This document shows, piece after piece, positions 22,243 through 33,425 of a stretch of 64,000 nt of DNA. The DNA is taken from positions 973,501-1,037,500 of the forward strand of contig JAHDVF020001466.1 of NCBI GenBank assembly GCA_022606425.2, in the 5' to 3' direction. Below the pieces are notes generated by a model. It made no database searches and was not told the origin of the DNA. It saw only the letters and a list, made by a program, of their open reading frames with translations. Position numbers and translations under genes: made by a program. Position 1 is the first letter of the stretch, and every line of letters starts with the position of its first letter. This DNA comes from Lepidostoma basale (lineage: Eukaryota > Arthropoda > Insecta > Trichoptera > Lepidostomatidae).

Positions 22243-22444
22243 TATAAATATAAAATCAATTGATTTTAATATTCGTCAAAGGCGAAAAAAAACTTTACGT
22301 ATTTGATATGTGAAGTCTAAACTTTTTTTTTCATTTATATATTACAGTTTATATTTCATATTTCGATCCCATTATAAAAAAGTAAGCATTTCGAATAATT
22401 TTAAAATGGGTATCACACATATTTTTTTCAACATTAGTGGTTGC

Positions 22445-22663
22445 AAATATTATAAGTGGTGTTTTATGCCTCGTAAAGGTTTACAACAACCCTCAAGAGG
22501 ATCCAATGTATTCATTGAATACCTCGATGGAAAGGTTCTGCAGGGGGAGAGAAGGTGCCTGAAATTTTGTGATAAGCGAACGGTGGTACTAATTCTTGAG
22601 GACGCCGAGATGGTTTCTGTCCCAGGGGTGGCTTGCAGCCATTTTTTGTTACCCTTAAACTGA
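22445..22663 (+). other. unrecognised open frame in unique sequence
   Basis: The frame 22310-22663 (117 codons) ends in unique, GC-richer DNA. Its second half contains MPRKGLQQPSRGS and KFCDKRTVVLILEDAE and no low-complexity sequence. No known domain, signal peptide or splice boundary is recognised. It may be a decayed element, an exon or chance; real coding use is unproven. Confidence 0.2.
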
Positions 22664-22734
22664 AATTAATCACAATTACATGCTGTATATATTTTTAAAA
22701 TCTGTTTAATGGCGTGATAGCCAATGTCTTTTAT

Positions 22735-22960
22735 AGAATCATTAACTTTATTTTGAATTTTAAAAAAATTGTGTGTTTTTGTCAGCATGTTTCGATGGTT
22801 TTCTTAGACCTTCATCATAGAAAGAACGTTTGAACGGGAGAACCGTTATTGAGAATTATATTGTTCTCCCGATGATGAACGCGTAAAACCTTCGAAACAA
22901 GCATGAAAATGGAAAAAAACTCATAAAAAGTTAAAAAGATAAAAGGTTTTGTTTTTGTTA
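22735..22960 (+). mobile_element. H2 inverted pair
   Basis: A minus-strand hairpin at 22780-22825 (GCATGTTTCGATGG...CCTTCATCATAG) faces a plus-strand hairpin at 22866-22906 (CCCGATGATGAACG...CCTTCGAAACAAGCATG). Family flanks AAAATGGAAAAAAACTCA follow. Confidence 0.65.
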
Positions 22961-22974
22961 ATAATAATAATAGT

Positions 22975-23362
22975 GAAAGGGTCATTAAAATGGTTTGGAC
23001 TCGTGGATCGAAGGAGAAATCGATTTGCGTGCATGACACGATGTAAGCGTTATTTTACAACAGGTCGTTTGAAACCAATTACTGTATACAATTTGTAGCT
23101 AATCTATCGCAATTTTATTGACACATGAATTCTATACCAGATCAAAGACAGTGTGACAATCACACTGCCATCACCGGGAATCGAACCCGAGACCTTCGGT
23201 ATGGCAGTCAGAGATCTTGCCATTCTGCCACGAATGTCGTCATGTTGAGTAACTGAGAGAGTGTGTCAGGAAATAATACATTTTCGCCACTCTTATTAGT
23301 ATTGTGTATTATATTGGCCTACCCCTCGGAAAGACGGTTTAATTGTTAGTTAGTCAGTATAA
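22975..23362 (+). mobile_element. LINE-A 3' end, split by a SINE
   Basis: The left piece (22975-23050) has GTCATTAAAATGGTTTGGAC and then TCGATTTGCGTGCATGACAC after an internal deletion. The right piece (23246-23362) resumes with the GAGAGAGTGTGTCAGGAAAT region and ends CCCCTCGGAAAGACGG...GTTAGTTAGT. SINE S1 lies between. Confidence 0.75.
23055..23245 (-). mobile_element. SINE S1 inserted in LINE-A
   Basis: Full-length minus-strand copy. The B box is at 23177-23187 (GGTTCGATTCC on the minus strand), and the family body CAATTTTATTGACACATGAA TTC and AACCAATTACTGTATACAA is present. The LINE-A coding end continues on each side, which dates this SINE after the LINE. Confidence 0.85.
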
Positions 23363-23819
23363 TTCTAGTTCTTCTTCAATTAAATATTAATTTACATGAA
23401 TAAGCAAATATGCTTTTTCATTTTTAAAAAGTATAGCCCGCCTCTGGCAACCCTCTTGTAAAAAGTTCCTCCTGTTTACTCTAACCACATTACGGATTCT
23501 AATGTAAATCCCGCCTTTTATAAGGGTACCATTAATACGAAATAATGTCGGCAAATAGGCATTAACTGATTTTATAGCCCATATAGTATTAGTAACCATT
23601 TATAAATATTACAATATTCTCCGTAATCGTAACTTTTTTTAATTTAAGTAATTCGTAAAAAATTCGATCTATGAATAATGAAAAAACTGGCGTTTTGAAA
23701 ATTTAAAAATGAATACTGCTATTTTACTAATATGAGTATATTTAATATGAAATGTTATGAAATTATTATCGTTTTCTTGGTATGTAGTACTCTTGAAACA
23801 TGCTCAGATAAACAAATTA
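23363..23819. other. non-genic stretch
   Basis: Unique DNA. A 70-codon minus-strand frame (23387-23599) has no recognisable product. Confidence 0.35.
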
Positions 23820-24238
23820 ATAAGAACCCTGCATCAACGTGAACCTGAATGCTAGACAGTCTACATTGCGATCAGCTAAGTCTTCTGCGATCGGTAGATT
23901 GAGTGTGCCAAAACGTTGTCCAAGCACAAACTTTGGCGACCGAGCCTTCGCGGTAGCCGGCCCTTCAGCCTGGAACAATCTTCCAGCAGACCTTAAGTGC
24001 ATTGAGAATCAATCAAAGTTTAGATAGAGTTTAGATTCAAATTATTATTTCCTGACAGGAAGGGCTGATCGACTACGTTAGGTGCAGCCTTATATATGTT
24101 TATTATTATTGTTATCATTATTATTTTTATTTGTATCTAGTCGATAAAACGGAGCATCTTCTACAGCACCCTTGAGATGAGTATTTCATAAAAATGGCGC
24201 TCTATAAATTATCCAATTTATTATTATTATTATAAGTG
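23820..24238 (+). mobile_element. L2-like LINE C-terminus and 3'UTR
   Basis: The plus-strand frame from 23839 reads FGDRAFAVAGPSAWNNLPAD, the conserved AF-AGP-WN-LP segment at the C-terminus of L2/CR1-type reverse transcriptases, then a stop. The 3'UTR contains GCACCCTTGAGATGAGTATT and AAAATGGCGCTCTATAAATT and ends in (ATT)n. It is 5'-truncated with one early stop relative to the copy at 54955-55310. Confidence 0.85.
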
Positions 24239-25199
24239 GAAAAAACAGAGTTTTAAATTATAAAAACTAGGATGTTAATGTTCCTTTTTAGTGTGTGAAT
24301 CACGTCTTATTAATTACCTTTAAAATCCCACCTTATTACGTATTCGATTTTAGTTACAGAAGCTATTCATAGGGCTATAAAATACTAGTGGCTACTCAGT
24401 TTGCGTGAACCTAAAAAAATCTGTGAATAACTCCCCGCGTAGTCACTAGCCCAGTGGGCAGTGCCCAGCGCTAGGCAGGTACTATCGCATTAATCAAATT
24501 TACTGACCATTACAAATTCACACGAAGGGAACTCCTTCCACTTGTACAAAAATTTACAAATGGCACCCATTCCCGTAATTAATGACTCAATTTAACTATC
24601 TAACTGGCATACTTAATTGTCTGGAGGATATTTTATTATTTACTATCATTTTGGGGCTCTTCCAGCGGTGTTCTTATGGCGTGTTATGTAATTACCACAA
24701 ATTAAAATTAATGTAAGTACTTACGTAATACCTTCTCGGTGCTGCGACTCGTGATTTAGAATCTGTTTTATTCAAATGTCCGAAGCTTACCTGCAACAAA
24801 AGAATTTGTACTTTAGATTTTTAATTACACACACGGGACTATGAAATTTAAAAAAAAAACGCCATGGACAAAAAATGTTCCGAAATTAATTTTTAATGCA
24901 CCGCTCGTCTGAGGGGTATAATTACATGTAAATTGCGATCAATTAAACCTATCTATACCATGCTTAAAAGCTATTTTTAATACATGCTAAATATGCTTAA
25001 AAAATCTCCCACACTTCCTACGAGATTTAAAATGTGATACAATTACATGGCGAGCTTTAGTGTTTTAAAATCCTCACCTCAATTTTAAATTACTTAGTTT
25101 GCCTGTATATCTAAGTATGTGCATAAAAATACATTGAAATATTTTAAACAAGTTTTGAAAAACATTGCATTTTTACAACACTTTTCAAAGTATTGATAA
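24239..25199. other. non-genic stretch
   Basis: Unique DNA, GC-richer at 24360-24560. No frame or repeat recognised. Confidence 0.35.
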
Positions 25200-25480
25200 C
25201 TTTTTACAATGAAAAAGGATGTGTACTGTCCGAAACATGTTTGTAAAAGGTGAAAAGTAGTGTTCACTATCAAAATAAAGAAAGAAACGAGAAAAGTTGT
25301 TCTTTAAAAACATCGTTAAATTTAACTTATTGAACGCTAAGGCATTAACACTGTGGAATTCCATAGTAATATACTTAGGAAATTGAAAATAACTGTGTTT
25401 AATTCACTAATTATTAATATTAATAATTAGTGGATTAAACAAAGTTATTCTCAATTTCCAAAGTATATCGTTAAATTTCA
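25200..25480 (+). mobile_element. H2 fragment plus palindromic arm pair
   Basis: The hairpin at 25211-25242 reads GGATGTGTACTGTCC then GAAACATGT. Further right, GTGGAATTCCATAGTAATAT with CAATTTCC-type arms (25352-25405 and 25420-25466) form an inverted repeat centred on ATTAATATTAAT. These are the outer ends of H2 joined head to head. Confidence 0.55.
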
Positions 25481-25639
25481 TTATTTCTATCAAGGTTTTA
25501 TTAAAATCTTTATATTAATTAATACAATAAAACTTTCAAAGACATTAAAATACAAATACATAAAACACATTACGTTTGTTTCATATAATATTATGCAATA
25601 ATATTTATGCAATAAATACTTTGTTATGAAAGATGAGAA

Positions 25640-25870
25640 AACACGAAATAATCGGGTGCTAGCACGGATGGCTGTCGGGGGGTATGAAGGGGTGTGTTTT
25701 GAGGAGGAACGTGGGGCCGGGGTGGGTGGCGGTGGCGAGGGGGAGCGTGTAGAGAGCGGCTGGACAGATTAAACATCGTGCCCAAATGAACACGCCATAA
25801 TTTATCGATATTTCGATACACGTAATAAGCGGATATGCCGTGTTGCGTCAGTCTTGGCAAACCTTTGAAT
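25640..25870. other. GC-rich unique block
   Basis: G-rich on the plus strand (GGGGCCGGGGTGGGTGGCGG near 25710). A 78-codon minus-strand frame is histidine/proline-rich only because of base composition. Confidence 0.35.
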
Positions 25871-25904
25871 TTTTTATATATAAAAAATGCATTGTTACCT
25901 GGAT

Positions 25905-25970
25905 GAATTCGTCATAAATAAAATAAAAAAAGGGTCACGTAGATGGTTCAGACATATGGACTTTAAAATG
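25905..25970 (+). mobile_element. LINE-A short fragment
   Basis: CGTCATAAATAAAATAAAAA AAGGGTCACGTAGATGG then TTCAGACATATGGA matches the phenylalanine-glycine-histidine/methionine-glutamate box of LINE-A. Confidence 0.5.
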
Positions 25971-26079
25971 GCTAATTATAAAGTTAGTACTTCATACGAA
26001 AATTTTAATGTATGTGTCATATATTTAATAAATTAATTATCAAATTAGATCAATTAGAATTAATAAGTGTTTAATTCAC

Positions 26080-26262
26080 TTTTATTTATAAAATATTTTT
26101 CCACACTAAAAACATTAATCACAACATGTTTCGGATGTGACCTGCTACATCCTTAGGTGTAAATATATCACTGATTTAGCAGTGAAAGTGGATTTAACAG
26201 TAATATTAATTCTATTCCAAATTACAACGGAATTCTATTATGTTAACGCTTTAACCTTCAAT
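26080..26262 (-). mobile_element. H2 element variant
   Basis: The minus-strand hairpin (26120-26162) has 6-bp arms GGAUGU and ACAUCC, then GAAAC AUGUU GUG. The right side keeps AACGGAATTCTATTATGTTA ACGC, the shared H2 end. The arms differ from other H2 copies while pairing is preserved. Confidence 0.6.
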
Positions 26263-26624
26263 CAAGTAATCAAATCATAGTTATAAAAAAGCAGTATGTA
26301 ATTTTTATGTCGATATCGCTAAAAGAAGCTAAAATCTCATAAAATAACGTTTTTTATAATTTTATTTAGTCAGTTAATAAATTATAATTTATTATAGAAA
26401 TCGACAGTAAGAAATAATAATTAATGAATTACAATCAAAGATAAGCCGTATATAATTCAATTTCGCTTAAATTTAGATGGACAATTCTACATTCAATGGG
26501 TTATTTAAAAAAATATGTATATTTAAAAAAAAATTACATTAACGAATTCCTACTTAAACTTAAAGAAAATCTGTGTTTTTTCTATTAAGAAGTTTTACAT
26601 TTGTACTGTATTATTATATACAAT
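26263..26624. other. non-genic stretch
   Basis: AT-rich unique DNA; nothing recognised. Confidence 0.35.
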
Positions 26625-26639
26625 ATAATAGTCTTGTAG

Positions 26640-26980
26640 GGGGAGTTAGGGGGATCCTATTGACTCTTCGAGCGGTGCATGGCCATGATCGTGGTGATGG
26701 CCATGCTACGCTGGAGGATTGATCTGATCCCAAGTACCTATCCACACCTCCTCGACTTTGGTCTCCCCTGGAAACTATGCGAAATGTTAGAGATCGAGTG
26801 TGAATAACCTCGGTGGATAATATTGATGCATAGGCTAACGTGGAAGGACACCTCGCCAACCCATCTGGCAAGCGTGGCGTGGTAATGCCAACCACCCCCC
26901 CTATGACATGTCATACATGGAGAAGTATGGGGGAGGCCTATCTCCAGCAGTGGACGACAACGGCTATTAAAGAAGAAAGA
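26640..26980 (+). mobile_element. LINE-G 3' end with 15-bp target duplication
   Basis: A 341-bp insertion is flanked by ATAATAGTCTTGTAG at 26625-26639 and 26981-26995, a perfect 15-bp target-site duplication. Its end reads ATGGGGGAGGCCTATCTCCA GCAGTGGACGACAACGG, a familiar insect LINE terminus, followed by CTATTAAAGAAGAAAGA as tail. It is GC-richer than its flanks. The upstream part does not give a long frame, so little can be said about the encoded protein. Confidence 0.85.
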
Positions 26981-26995
26981 ATAATAGTCTTGTAG

Positions 26996-28661
26996 TACTT
27001 AAAACGAATATTTTACTTAAATAAGTGCACATACTGTTTATCAAGGCAAAACATTAATATTTGTTGGTGCATTGTCAGCGAAACCAACGCTTTGCCACAC
27101 CTGAAGGTTTTGTAGTAGATTTTCTCCGACATTACCAAAAACACAACGGCACTGCGGGGCAAGTCAATATACAGAAATATACATACGTATGAAGTACCTA
27201 TGTACATAAAGTACGTACATAGAACATATTTTGTACGTACGGATGTATTCACGTAGCCTCACAACACGATGATACATATTGTGTGAAGTCACAAAGCTAC
27301 CTCCCTCTCTTGGTATGTGTAAAACTCATATACACAATACATAGAAATAATAATAAGTACGAAGGTTTTACAATTTATTATGTGATAGAAATCTACCTGC
27401 AATTAACACACAAATTAAAAATCTTTAATTTTTCAGATTATGATGACTGTTCACAAAACTATATTCATTTATAAAAAATGTTACAAAAGTATTTACGTAC
27501 TCTCTTAAATCAGTATTACATAAAGAAAAAAACATTTGTTAAAGAAAAACATAGTATTTTGTAAATTGAAAAAATTTAATTATGGAAGTATATGAAAGTA
27601 ATTATGAAAGTAAACCTAAAGCATTAAAAAAATAATATTCAATTTGTTTAACAAACTAACAATGTGGAAAGGTTAACCCAGTGGAATTTCACAATAACAT
27701 TTTTGATGAATTATAACAGGTTTTTGCACTTTTGAGTGGTGTAATTAATATAATCTCAATTTACTTAATAGTGGAAAATATGCGTTTAATTCATTATTAA
27801 TTATGATCCAATATTATTTAATTTTTGAAAAAATATATTTGCAAAACTGTTTTTAGAATTTTGTGTGTAAAATTAAAACTTTGTTTAAAGCTTTACTTAC
27901 ATTATATTGTTTTTATTTTCTCACATTTAAAACATAGTGTATGTTTGTACTGATACGCATTCACGAAGATAAGAGATACGAGTATGTTTGTATTTTTTTG
28001 TAGTTCTGTAAAGTAATTAAAATGGAAGGAAGTCGAAATGTTTAAACAATAAATGGACTGGTAGGAGCCGTGAGAAATGATATTTTACACAGATCTAATC
28101 AAAACGCGCTTAAAAGATAAATCTTCACGAAAAAGTAAGACAGCAATATAATGCTCTCACGTCAATTTCGCATCATTCAACAATCGCCCGCAGGCAAACG
28201 ATTCTCATATCTTTACAATACTTAAACAAGTACACATTTAGCTTTATTTAATTGGATTCATTACAATAATACACGAATTATAAAAACATTTCGATACACG
28301 ATGCTCGACAGCACGCGGCGTTTTACTGCATTTTGTACACGGAGTTGAGGCCGTAATAGATTTTGTAGCTCGCGAGGAACAAGTGTAGGTATTCAATAAT
28401 GTTTTTACTGCACACATTAGTTGAATTTATCGCTTTATTTTCATTCAAGTAGCAAACAGCGTTTACTTTTGTACCTGTCTGTACGCGAACAGGTAGGATG
28501 GTCGAGCATTGTATGCTAAGTAGCATTTAAACAAGAGATTTATTCGAAATTTTAAACAAGAAAATATTTTCACCATGCGCTTGCGATGTATTGCAACCTA
28601 TATTGATCACACTAAAGCTTCATTGGGATAATTTTCTAATGAAGTGACATAGAATTCAAAT
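26996..28661. other. non-genic stretch
   Basis: Unique AT-rich DNA with an imperfect palindrome around 27195-27240 (TATGTAC...GTACGTACATA). The part 28140-28330 is slightly GC-richer. No gene recognised. Confidence 0.4.
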
Positions 28662-28860
28662 AAAATAAGTTTATTACTCTCAAAAGACAATGCAAACATA
28701 TTTACAGTTTAATACATGTATTTGAGAACATAAAAAAATACCAGGAACACATGAGAGATGGTTCGACTTTAGGAAGACAAGGCACATTCTAAAGTCAATA
28801 GTTTTGTATTCTAAACGTACTTTCACTTAATATAAAAGACGTCGATCATCGAAGCTATCA
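28662..28860 (-). mobile_element. LINE 3'UTR, family J
   Basis: Read on the minus strand it shares GATCGACGTCTT, TTGACTTTAGAA, CTTGTCTTCCTAA, GTCGAACCATCTCT and ATGTGTTCCTGGTA with 60490-60700, then TAATAAACTTATTTTATTTG as a polyadenylation-like tail. No coding region remains. Confidence 0.7.
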
Positions 28861-28974
28861 TGTTCAGTAGTTTAATTTTTCTCCTCACCAGCATCACCAG
28901 AGGAATTGACATTATTTGTTTATTTTTTCTTAATAAAACTGATTTTTTAACATTTAGTCATTTATGGCTTTTGT

Positions 28975-29195
28975 GCAGAAGGGGCGAGGACCACATCATC
29001 CAAAAAACAATAGATGCGGGAAAGAGAGGACGGGCTTGGCCACTGGCGATTTGGCTGTCAACCCTCAAATGACATGGAATTGCTGCAGATCGACAGCGGG
29101 GTGATCCAACATCAAGAAGGCTGGCGCTGTTCTATACGGAGAGCCGACCCAAAACAATGGGAAATGTTCGGAAAGAAGAAGAAGAAAATATTAAA
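28975..29195 (+). mobile_element. LINE C-terminal fragment, family uncertain
   Basis: Frameshifted plus-strand pieces read RGEDHIIQKTIDAGKRGRAW and later RRLALFYTESRPKTMGN, ending in an AAGAAGAAGAAAA tail. The layout matches the other AAG-tailed LINE ends in the window, but no second copy of this one is present. Confidence 0.5.
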
Positions 29196-29235
29196 TGCGT
29201 CTACAATGTGGAATTCAAGTATTCAGATTATAATG

Positions 29236-29310
29236 TAAATGAAAGAACGCGTCTGTTTTCCATAAGTTTCATTATATTTTATGAGAATGACATAAATTGC
29301 CATGTTATGG
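29236..29310 (+). mobile_element. palindromic MITE, inner left arm
   Basis: AATGAAAGAACGCGTCTGTT TTCC and TTTCATTATATTTTATGAGA ATGACAT match the inner arm of the MITE; the centre and right arm are missing. Confidence 0.5.
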
Positions 29311-29368
29311 CAATATCAGTTGTACCTACGTTTGGAATTAACGTAGATATATCAACGATACAAATAAA

Positions 29369-29421
29369 GTTTATACCATTCTTGCTATAGCAACGTTTAT
29401 ACCATTCTTGCTATGACGGTA
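29369..29421. repeat. short tandem duplication
   Basis: TTTATACCATTCTTGCTAT occurs twice in direct orientation, 26-27 bp apart. Confidence 0.7.
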
Positions 29422-30548
29422 TAAAACGGTAAGACGGTAAAACATTTGAGCCTATCAAAAAAAAAAATAACTCAAAAATATAATAAACAGTGTTTAAATT
29501 TATAACAAAAAAAACAATAATTCTTATTTATTATCCCAGAGTTAATTCATCAAGCTTATTAAAAAAAAATAAACTTCTGTTAAAAGCCAAGGTTACTTGG
29601 ATAAAATGTCTATTTAATTTTTTTCATAATATAATATTTTTACAATGTGTGCGTCATTTCATTCATTCACTAAAACTTAAATACGTATTATATTCAGATG
29701 CTATCGTGTGATATGTGTGTGCGTAAGACGGTAATAAAACTCATTCCGTCTCACTTGCGGCAACCATTTTTGACGACGTGCTACAGATTTCCCACGAATG
29801 ACTAATGAAATTCAACTTACTTACATTTTCAACAGGCCTGCGGCGATTTGCCAGTAAAGATAATTTGCGAAACACGTAGTTTTATCTATGACCCGCCCAC
29901 CTAATGATTCGCTACCTGTACTACGGCCGCCAGCACTGCAGTCTTGCGGAAGATTCCAACTTAGTGCACTGCTATCCGAGCCAATTAAAATTTAAAGGTA
30001 TTTCGAATACGTACTTTAGAAAACTCTTACTAATTACAAGTGGAAACGTGACTCGTATACTGTTATCAATTGATTATTTCGTATTTACATAGAGGTGAAA
30101 AATTTACGTACACTTAATTAACCCTTTGACTGCTAAAGAAACGTTACTTTATCTGTCATCGCTACACGGCACATTCTCCGTAGACGTATTTTATATAAAA
30201 TATAACTTTTAAATTGATGTTTTCTTATAAACGAAAACATTATAGCAATTATTGATTACATCAGTATCTTCATCAAATATCAAATAATCAAAATACACAC
30301 TAGAGATCCAGACACGCCCGACATATTCTAACTAAAGTCATAAGTAAAGGGCAAAAAAACTATTTCATTATGATAAATAAATTGTAGGACTTCTAGGAGA
30401 TTATCTCGAGTCTAAAACATTAGAAAATTGACCGGTTTTGAACCTTTATATGCCAGAAGATTCAAGTCTAAGTTCAAGTTTATTGATAAGCTGTGAAGAA
30501 GCGGGTCTTGAAAGTGTAACCTAATCTAGCCTAAAATAAATATTTAAC
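29422..30548. other. non-genic stretch
   Basis: Unique DNA. The block 29700-29960 is GC-richer. Around 30465-30545 an AAGTTTATTGATAAGC segment may be a LINE tail, but evidence is thin. Confidence 0.35.
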
Positions 30549-30722
30549 ACGAATCAAAACATCTGTTTTCTAGATGTTTCATTATATTTTACGGGAACGA
30601 CATTACATAATGCCTTGAAAACACGTCATTCACATAAAGTATAAAAAATCATCTGGAAAAACAGAGGTCACTCATATTAAATATTTAATATGGAGTTTTA
30701 TGTCATTTATCAAGAAACAATA
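30549..30722. mobile_element. palindromic MITE
   Basis: Left inner arm AACATCTGTTTTCTAGATGT, short centre, right arm ATCATCTGGAAAAACAGAGG TCA, then ATTTAATATGGAGTTTTATG TCATTTATCAAGAAAC. It lacks the outer left arm. Confidence 0.65.
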
Positions 30723-31235
30723 AATGACATAATCTAACCTAACAAAACGTCGAATAATACGATTAATGCTCTTTGTGTCATTAATTTATAAATGAATAAA
30801 TGTAGCAAATGCTTAAAGAGGTCAAAACTAACATCTAGATGAAAAGAATGTTAGTAAACATGAAAATGAAATGCCTGAAAAAATTATCGGATGATGAACG
30901 CGAAGTTTGCGAAACGCACTTTAATAAGTTTGACGGATCTATCTGCAGACCTAGAGTTATCGTAATAACCAGATATTATGTTTTAAAAGTATTATTTTTT
31001 CAACTTGTGTCAATCAATATCCATTTGTTTTGTCTTAAAATATAAACTGTCCCCTAACTTAATCAATAGCCTTAGAGCAATAAAACACCCTTAACTCAAT
31101 ACTTCCATCTAAAAATCCTTTCAAAACTTAATAAATTGATATGTCTATTGTTATCTCCCTAGTACTAGTCAAGTTAACTAACACATGTCATATATAATTC
31201 TAGGTTCTTGCACTCAGTTAATAATTTTGGTTAGT
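30723..31235. other. non-genic stretch
   Basis: A GATGATGAACGCGAAGTTTG CGAAACGC segment at 30891-30918 resembles the H2 hairpin but lacks clear family flanks. Otherwise unique. Confidence 0.35.
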
Positions 31236-31385
31236 TTATATCGTTCTCCGGATGATGAAGGTGTAAGCCTTCGAAACATGTCGAGAAAAATAAACTCAAA
31301 AGTGGAAAAAAAACAGTGTTTTCATTCATAAAAAATCGTCATTATGGAATTTCAAAGTGTTAACGCCTAAGTTTATCTAAAAAAT
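31236..31385 (+). mobile_element. H2 element, well preserved
   Basis: The hairpin (31249-31283) reads GATGATGAAGG, loop, CCTTCGAAACATGTCGAG. Then follow the family body AAATAAACTCAAAAGTGGAA, the segment CATAAAAAATCGTCATTATG and the end GGAATTTCAAAGTGTTAACG CC. Matching bodies occur at 35262, 39480 and 13861. Confidence 0.7.
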
Positions 31386-32484
31386 TCTAAAACGGTTAGA
31401 GAGTAAAGAATAATGAGCCTTCAATGTCCCAATTTTGTGTCATTATAAATGATTAATAATAACACTTTATAAGTTGTACGTTTCACTACCAGTTTCTTGC
31501 TAAGTATCAATATAATTTCGTTCAACGTACAACAGCTTATTTAAGTAAATAAATGGGTTGAAAAGATGATTGCGATTAAACAAGCAGCACAATCAATTTC
31601 CCATCATCTCTGCAATGCACATGACCGGGCGATCACTGCGCTTCAATCTTATACTGCTGAAACGGCCGAACCGGTTGCGGGATCATAAACACTGCGGCGG
31701 CCGATTCCCGTTTATTATAAACTATGAAATACTCTAACCAATTGTTATGTTGTATTTATTACTATGCGGCCGTATAAAGTGCGCGCCGCATCGCATTATC
31801 ACACAATATTTCAGCCTACGGTCAGTGCAAATAGATGCGTCATCGTAAAATCTGCTTTACGACTTAACAAATTCCAGTTTGAAGCGGACGGGAGGTTTAT
31901 TGCGTAATATAAACACAATAATTGTGAAAATTTATATATTAATCTCGTAAACGACCGAGTAACACGTGATAAATCTCATAGTTCCCAGAGCGCCTTGTAC
32001 TTCGGTACAGACTAAGTGCAGGACGGAGCCATAACCGTGATATATGTAGGTACGTACTCCGCTAATTTTATTGAATGCTAACTTGAAGCGCGTTTACTAC
32101 TGTTTCCATCAAACTTCCAACCATGCAATCAAATAACTTAAATTTGCAATTAAGTCGCTTCAGTAAAATTAAGTAATATTTACGATGTGAATATATTATA
32201 ATATTCATCATCTTCAAGCTCCCATTCCCAATCAAATGCAAATTAATCATTTATTAATTTCTATATAAATTATGTCTTTTCAAATGTATGTTTTTTCTAA
32301 ATTACATTTATTTTTATTCTTTATATTATCATCATGTATTATTATTTATTCGTTCTTACTGTTAAAAAATAATTGTTAGTACCAACTTATAACAAATAGC
32401 CCAGGTTAATTTTTAAATTTGAATTATTGTGTCGAATTTTAAATGCGTTTTTTATTAGTCTTTCTTTGTTTAGTTTTTATTATA
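31386..32484. other. non-genic stretch with GC-richer unique block
   Basis: 31560-32060 is unique and GC-richer with blocks such as CGGCCGAACCGGTTGCGGG and CTGCGGCGGCCGATTCCCG close to AT-rich TTTATTATAAACT. No coding frame is credible. This is a good candidate for conserved non-coding or regulatory DNA. Confidence 0.35.
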
Positions 32485-32643
32485 TTTTTACACCTGAAGA
32501 TGGAGGTATCCTCAGAAACATGTCGTGTTTTTTAATATATTTTTAATAAATAGTAGATTAAACAAAGTTTTTCAATTTCCTAAGTTACTATGGAATTAAT
32601 TACTACGGAATTCCACAGTGTTGCTGCCTTAGCGTTCAATAAG
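32485..32643 (+). mobile_element. H2 element, GGAGG/CCUC subtype
   Basis: The hairpin (32491-32530) reads CTGAAGATGGAGGTATCCTC AGAAACATGTCGTG: CUGAAGA core, GAGG and CCUC arms, GAAAC AUGUC. The body continues with TTTTTAATAAATAG and TTTCAATTTCCTAAG and ends GGAATTCCACAGTGTTGCTG CCTTAGCG. It matches one half of 10480-10712. Confidence 0.7.
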
Positions 32644-32649
32644 TTCATC

Positions 32650-32940
32650 ATTTTTTTTCTTCTCCTTTAAGACCTTTAATCTGTTCCTATAGTTCGTCTG
32701 GCCTCTCTTGAGAAGTTGACTCCCAGCTATTCTTCCATCTCTTTGGCGGTCATCCGGGGAGACGGTAGCCAACAAGAATCTGGTGCACCACAACGTGTGC
32801 ATTCTGGTGTTTTTTACGTTGTCTGTCTCATCTGACAATTCTTCCACTTTGCAGATTTCGCTGATAGACGTGTTTCTCTCTGAAGAGTCTTTCCTGCTAT
32901 TGTCCTCAGCGTCCGCGTCTCTGCCACCAACTTTATTTAT
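32650..32940 (-). mobile_element. LINE-E reverse-transcriptase C-terminus
   Basis: On the minus strand the frame 32847-32629 gives MEELSDETDNVKNTRMHTLW, then RQRDGRIAGSQLLKRGQTNY and an A/G-rich tail, equivalent to VEDVVRW...GELVRSQPPKRGQPD of the copy at 18685-19018. It is 5'-truncated with shifts. Confidence 0.75.
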
Positions 32941-32971
32941 TTTTTTCAGTAAAATCGTACAGAATTAATTA

Positions 32972-33425
32972 ATAGTCCATTATTTTGCCCAAAACACTAT
33001 GATACCTTAACATTTAAATTAAATAACTATTAAATTAAATAACTTTTTCCCAGAAAGTTAACGCCTAAAGTTTATCTAAAATGAAATAACTTTGTTTTAT
33101 GTATCACAATTGTATTTTATTTTACGCGACAACTGTTTCGTCAACCAATGTTGACATCACCAGGTGTTACTTTTAAACCGATCGCTTTTTAAGCGGTCAC
33201 ATTTAGATTTTTAGATTTAAAACACGTCTTAATGCGCCCTTGAGGTGATTACATCACAAAAACGGCGCTTTAAAAGTTAGCATATTATTATTATTTATTA
33301 TTATTACAATACTATATCAAAATGATGATGTCAACATAAGTTGACGAAACAGCTGTCGCGTAAAATAAAATACAATTGTGATACATAAAACTAAGTTATT
33401 TAATTTAACAGTTTAAATTATTAAA
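32972..33425. mobile_element. two inverted H1 elements around an L2 tail
   Basis: A minus-orientation H1 (32972-33175) begins AATAGTCCATTATTTTGCCC and has its hairpin at 33125-33170 with CTGGTGA for CTGATGA. A plus-orientation H1 half (33315-33425) has TGATGA, U, arms GUCAAC and GUUGAC, GAAAC AGCUGUCGCG at 33320-33360 and ends at GTTTAAATTATT. The interval between them is the L2-like 3' end. Confidence 0.7.
33190..33305 (+). mobile_element. L2-like LINE 3' end
   Basis: TTTAGATTTAAAACACGTCT TAATGCGCCCTTGAGG, TGATTACATCACAAAAACGG and GCGCTTTAAAAGTTAGCAT with an (ATT)n tail: nearly identical to 16020-16120. Confidence 0.8.

Noticed and set aside
30891..30918. further hammerhead-like hairpin
   Set aside because: GATGATGAACGC...GCGAAACGC is suggestive, but the stem overlaps the GAAAC box and H2 flanks are not clear.
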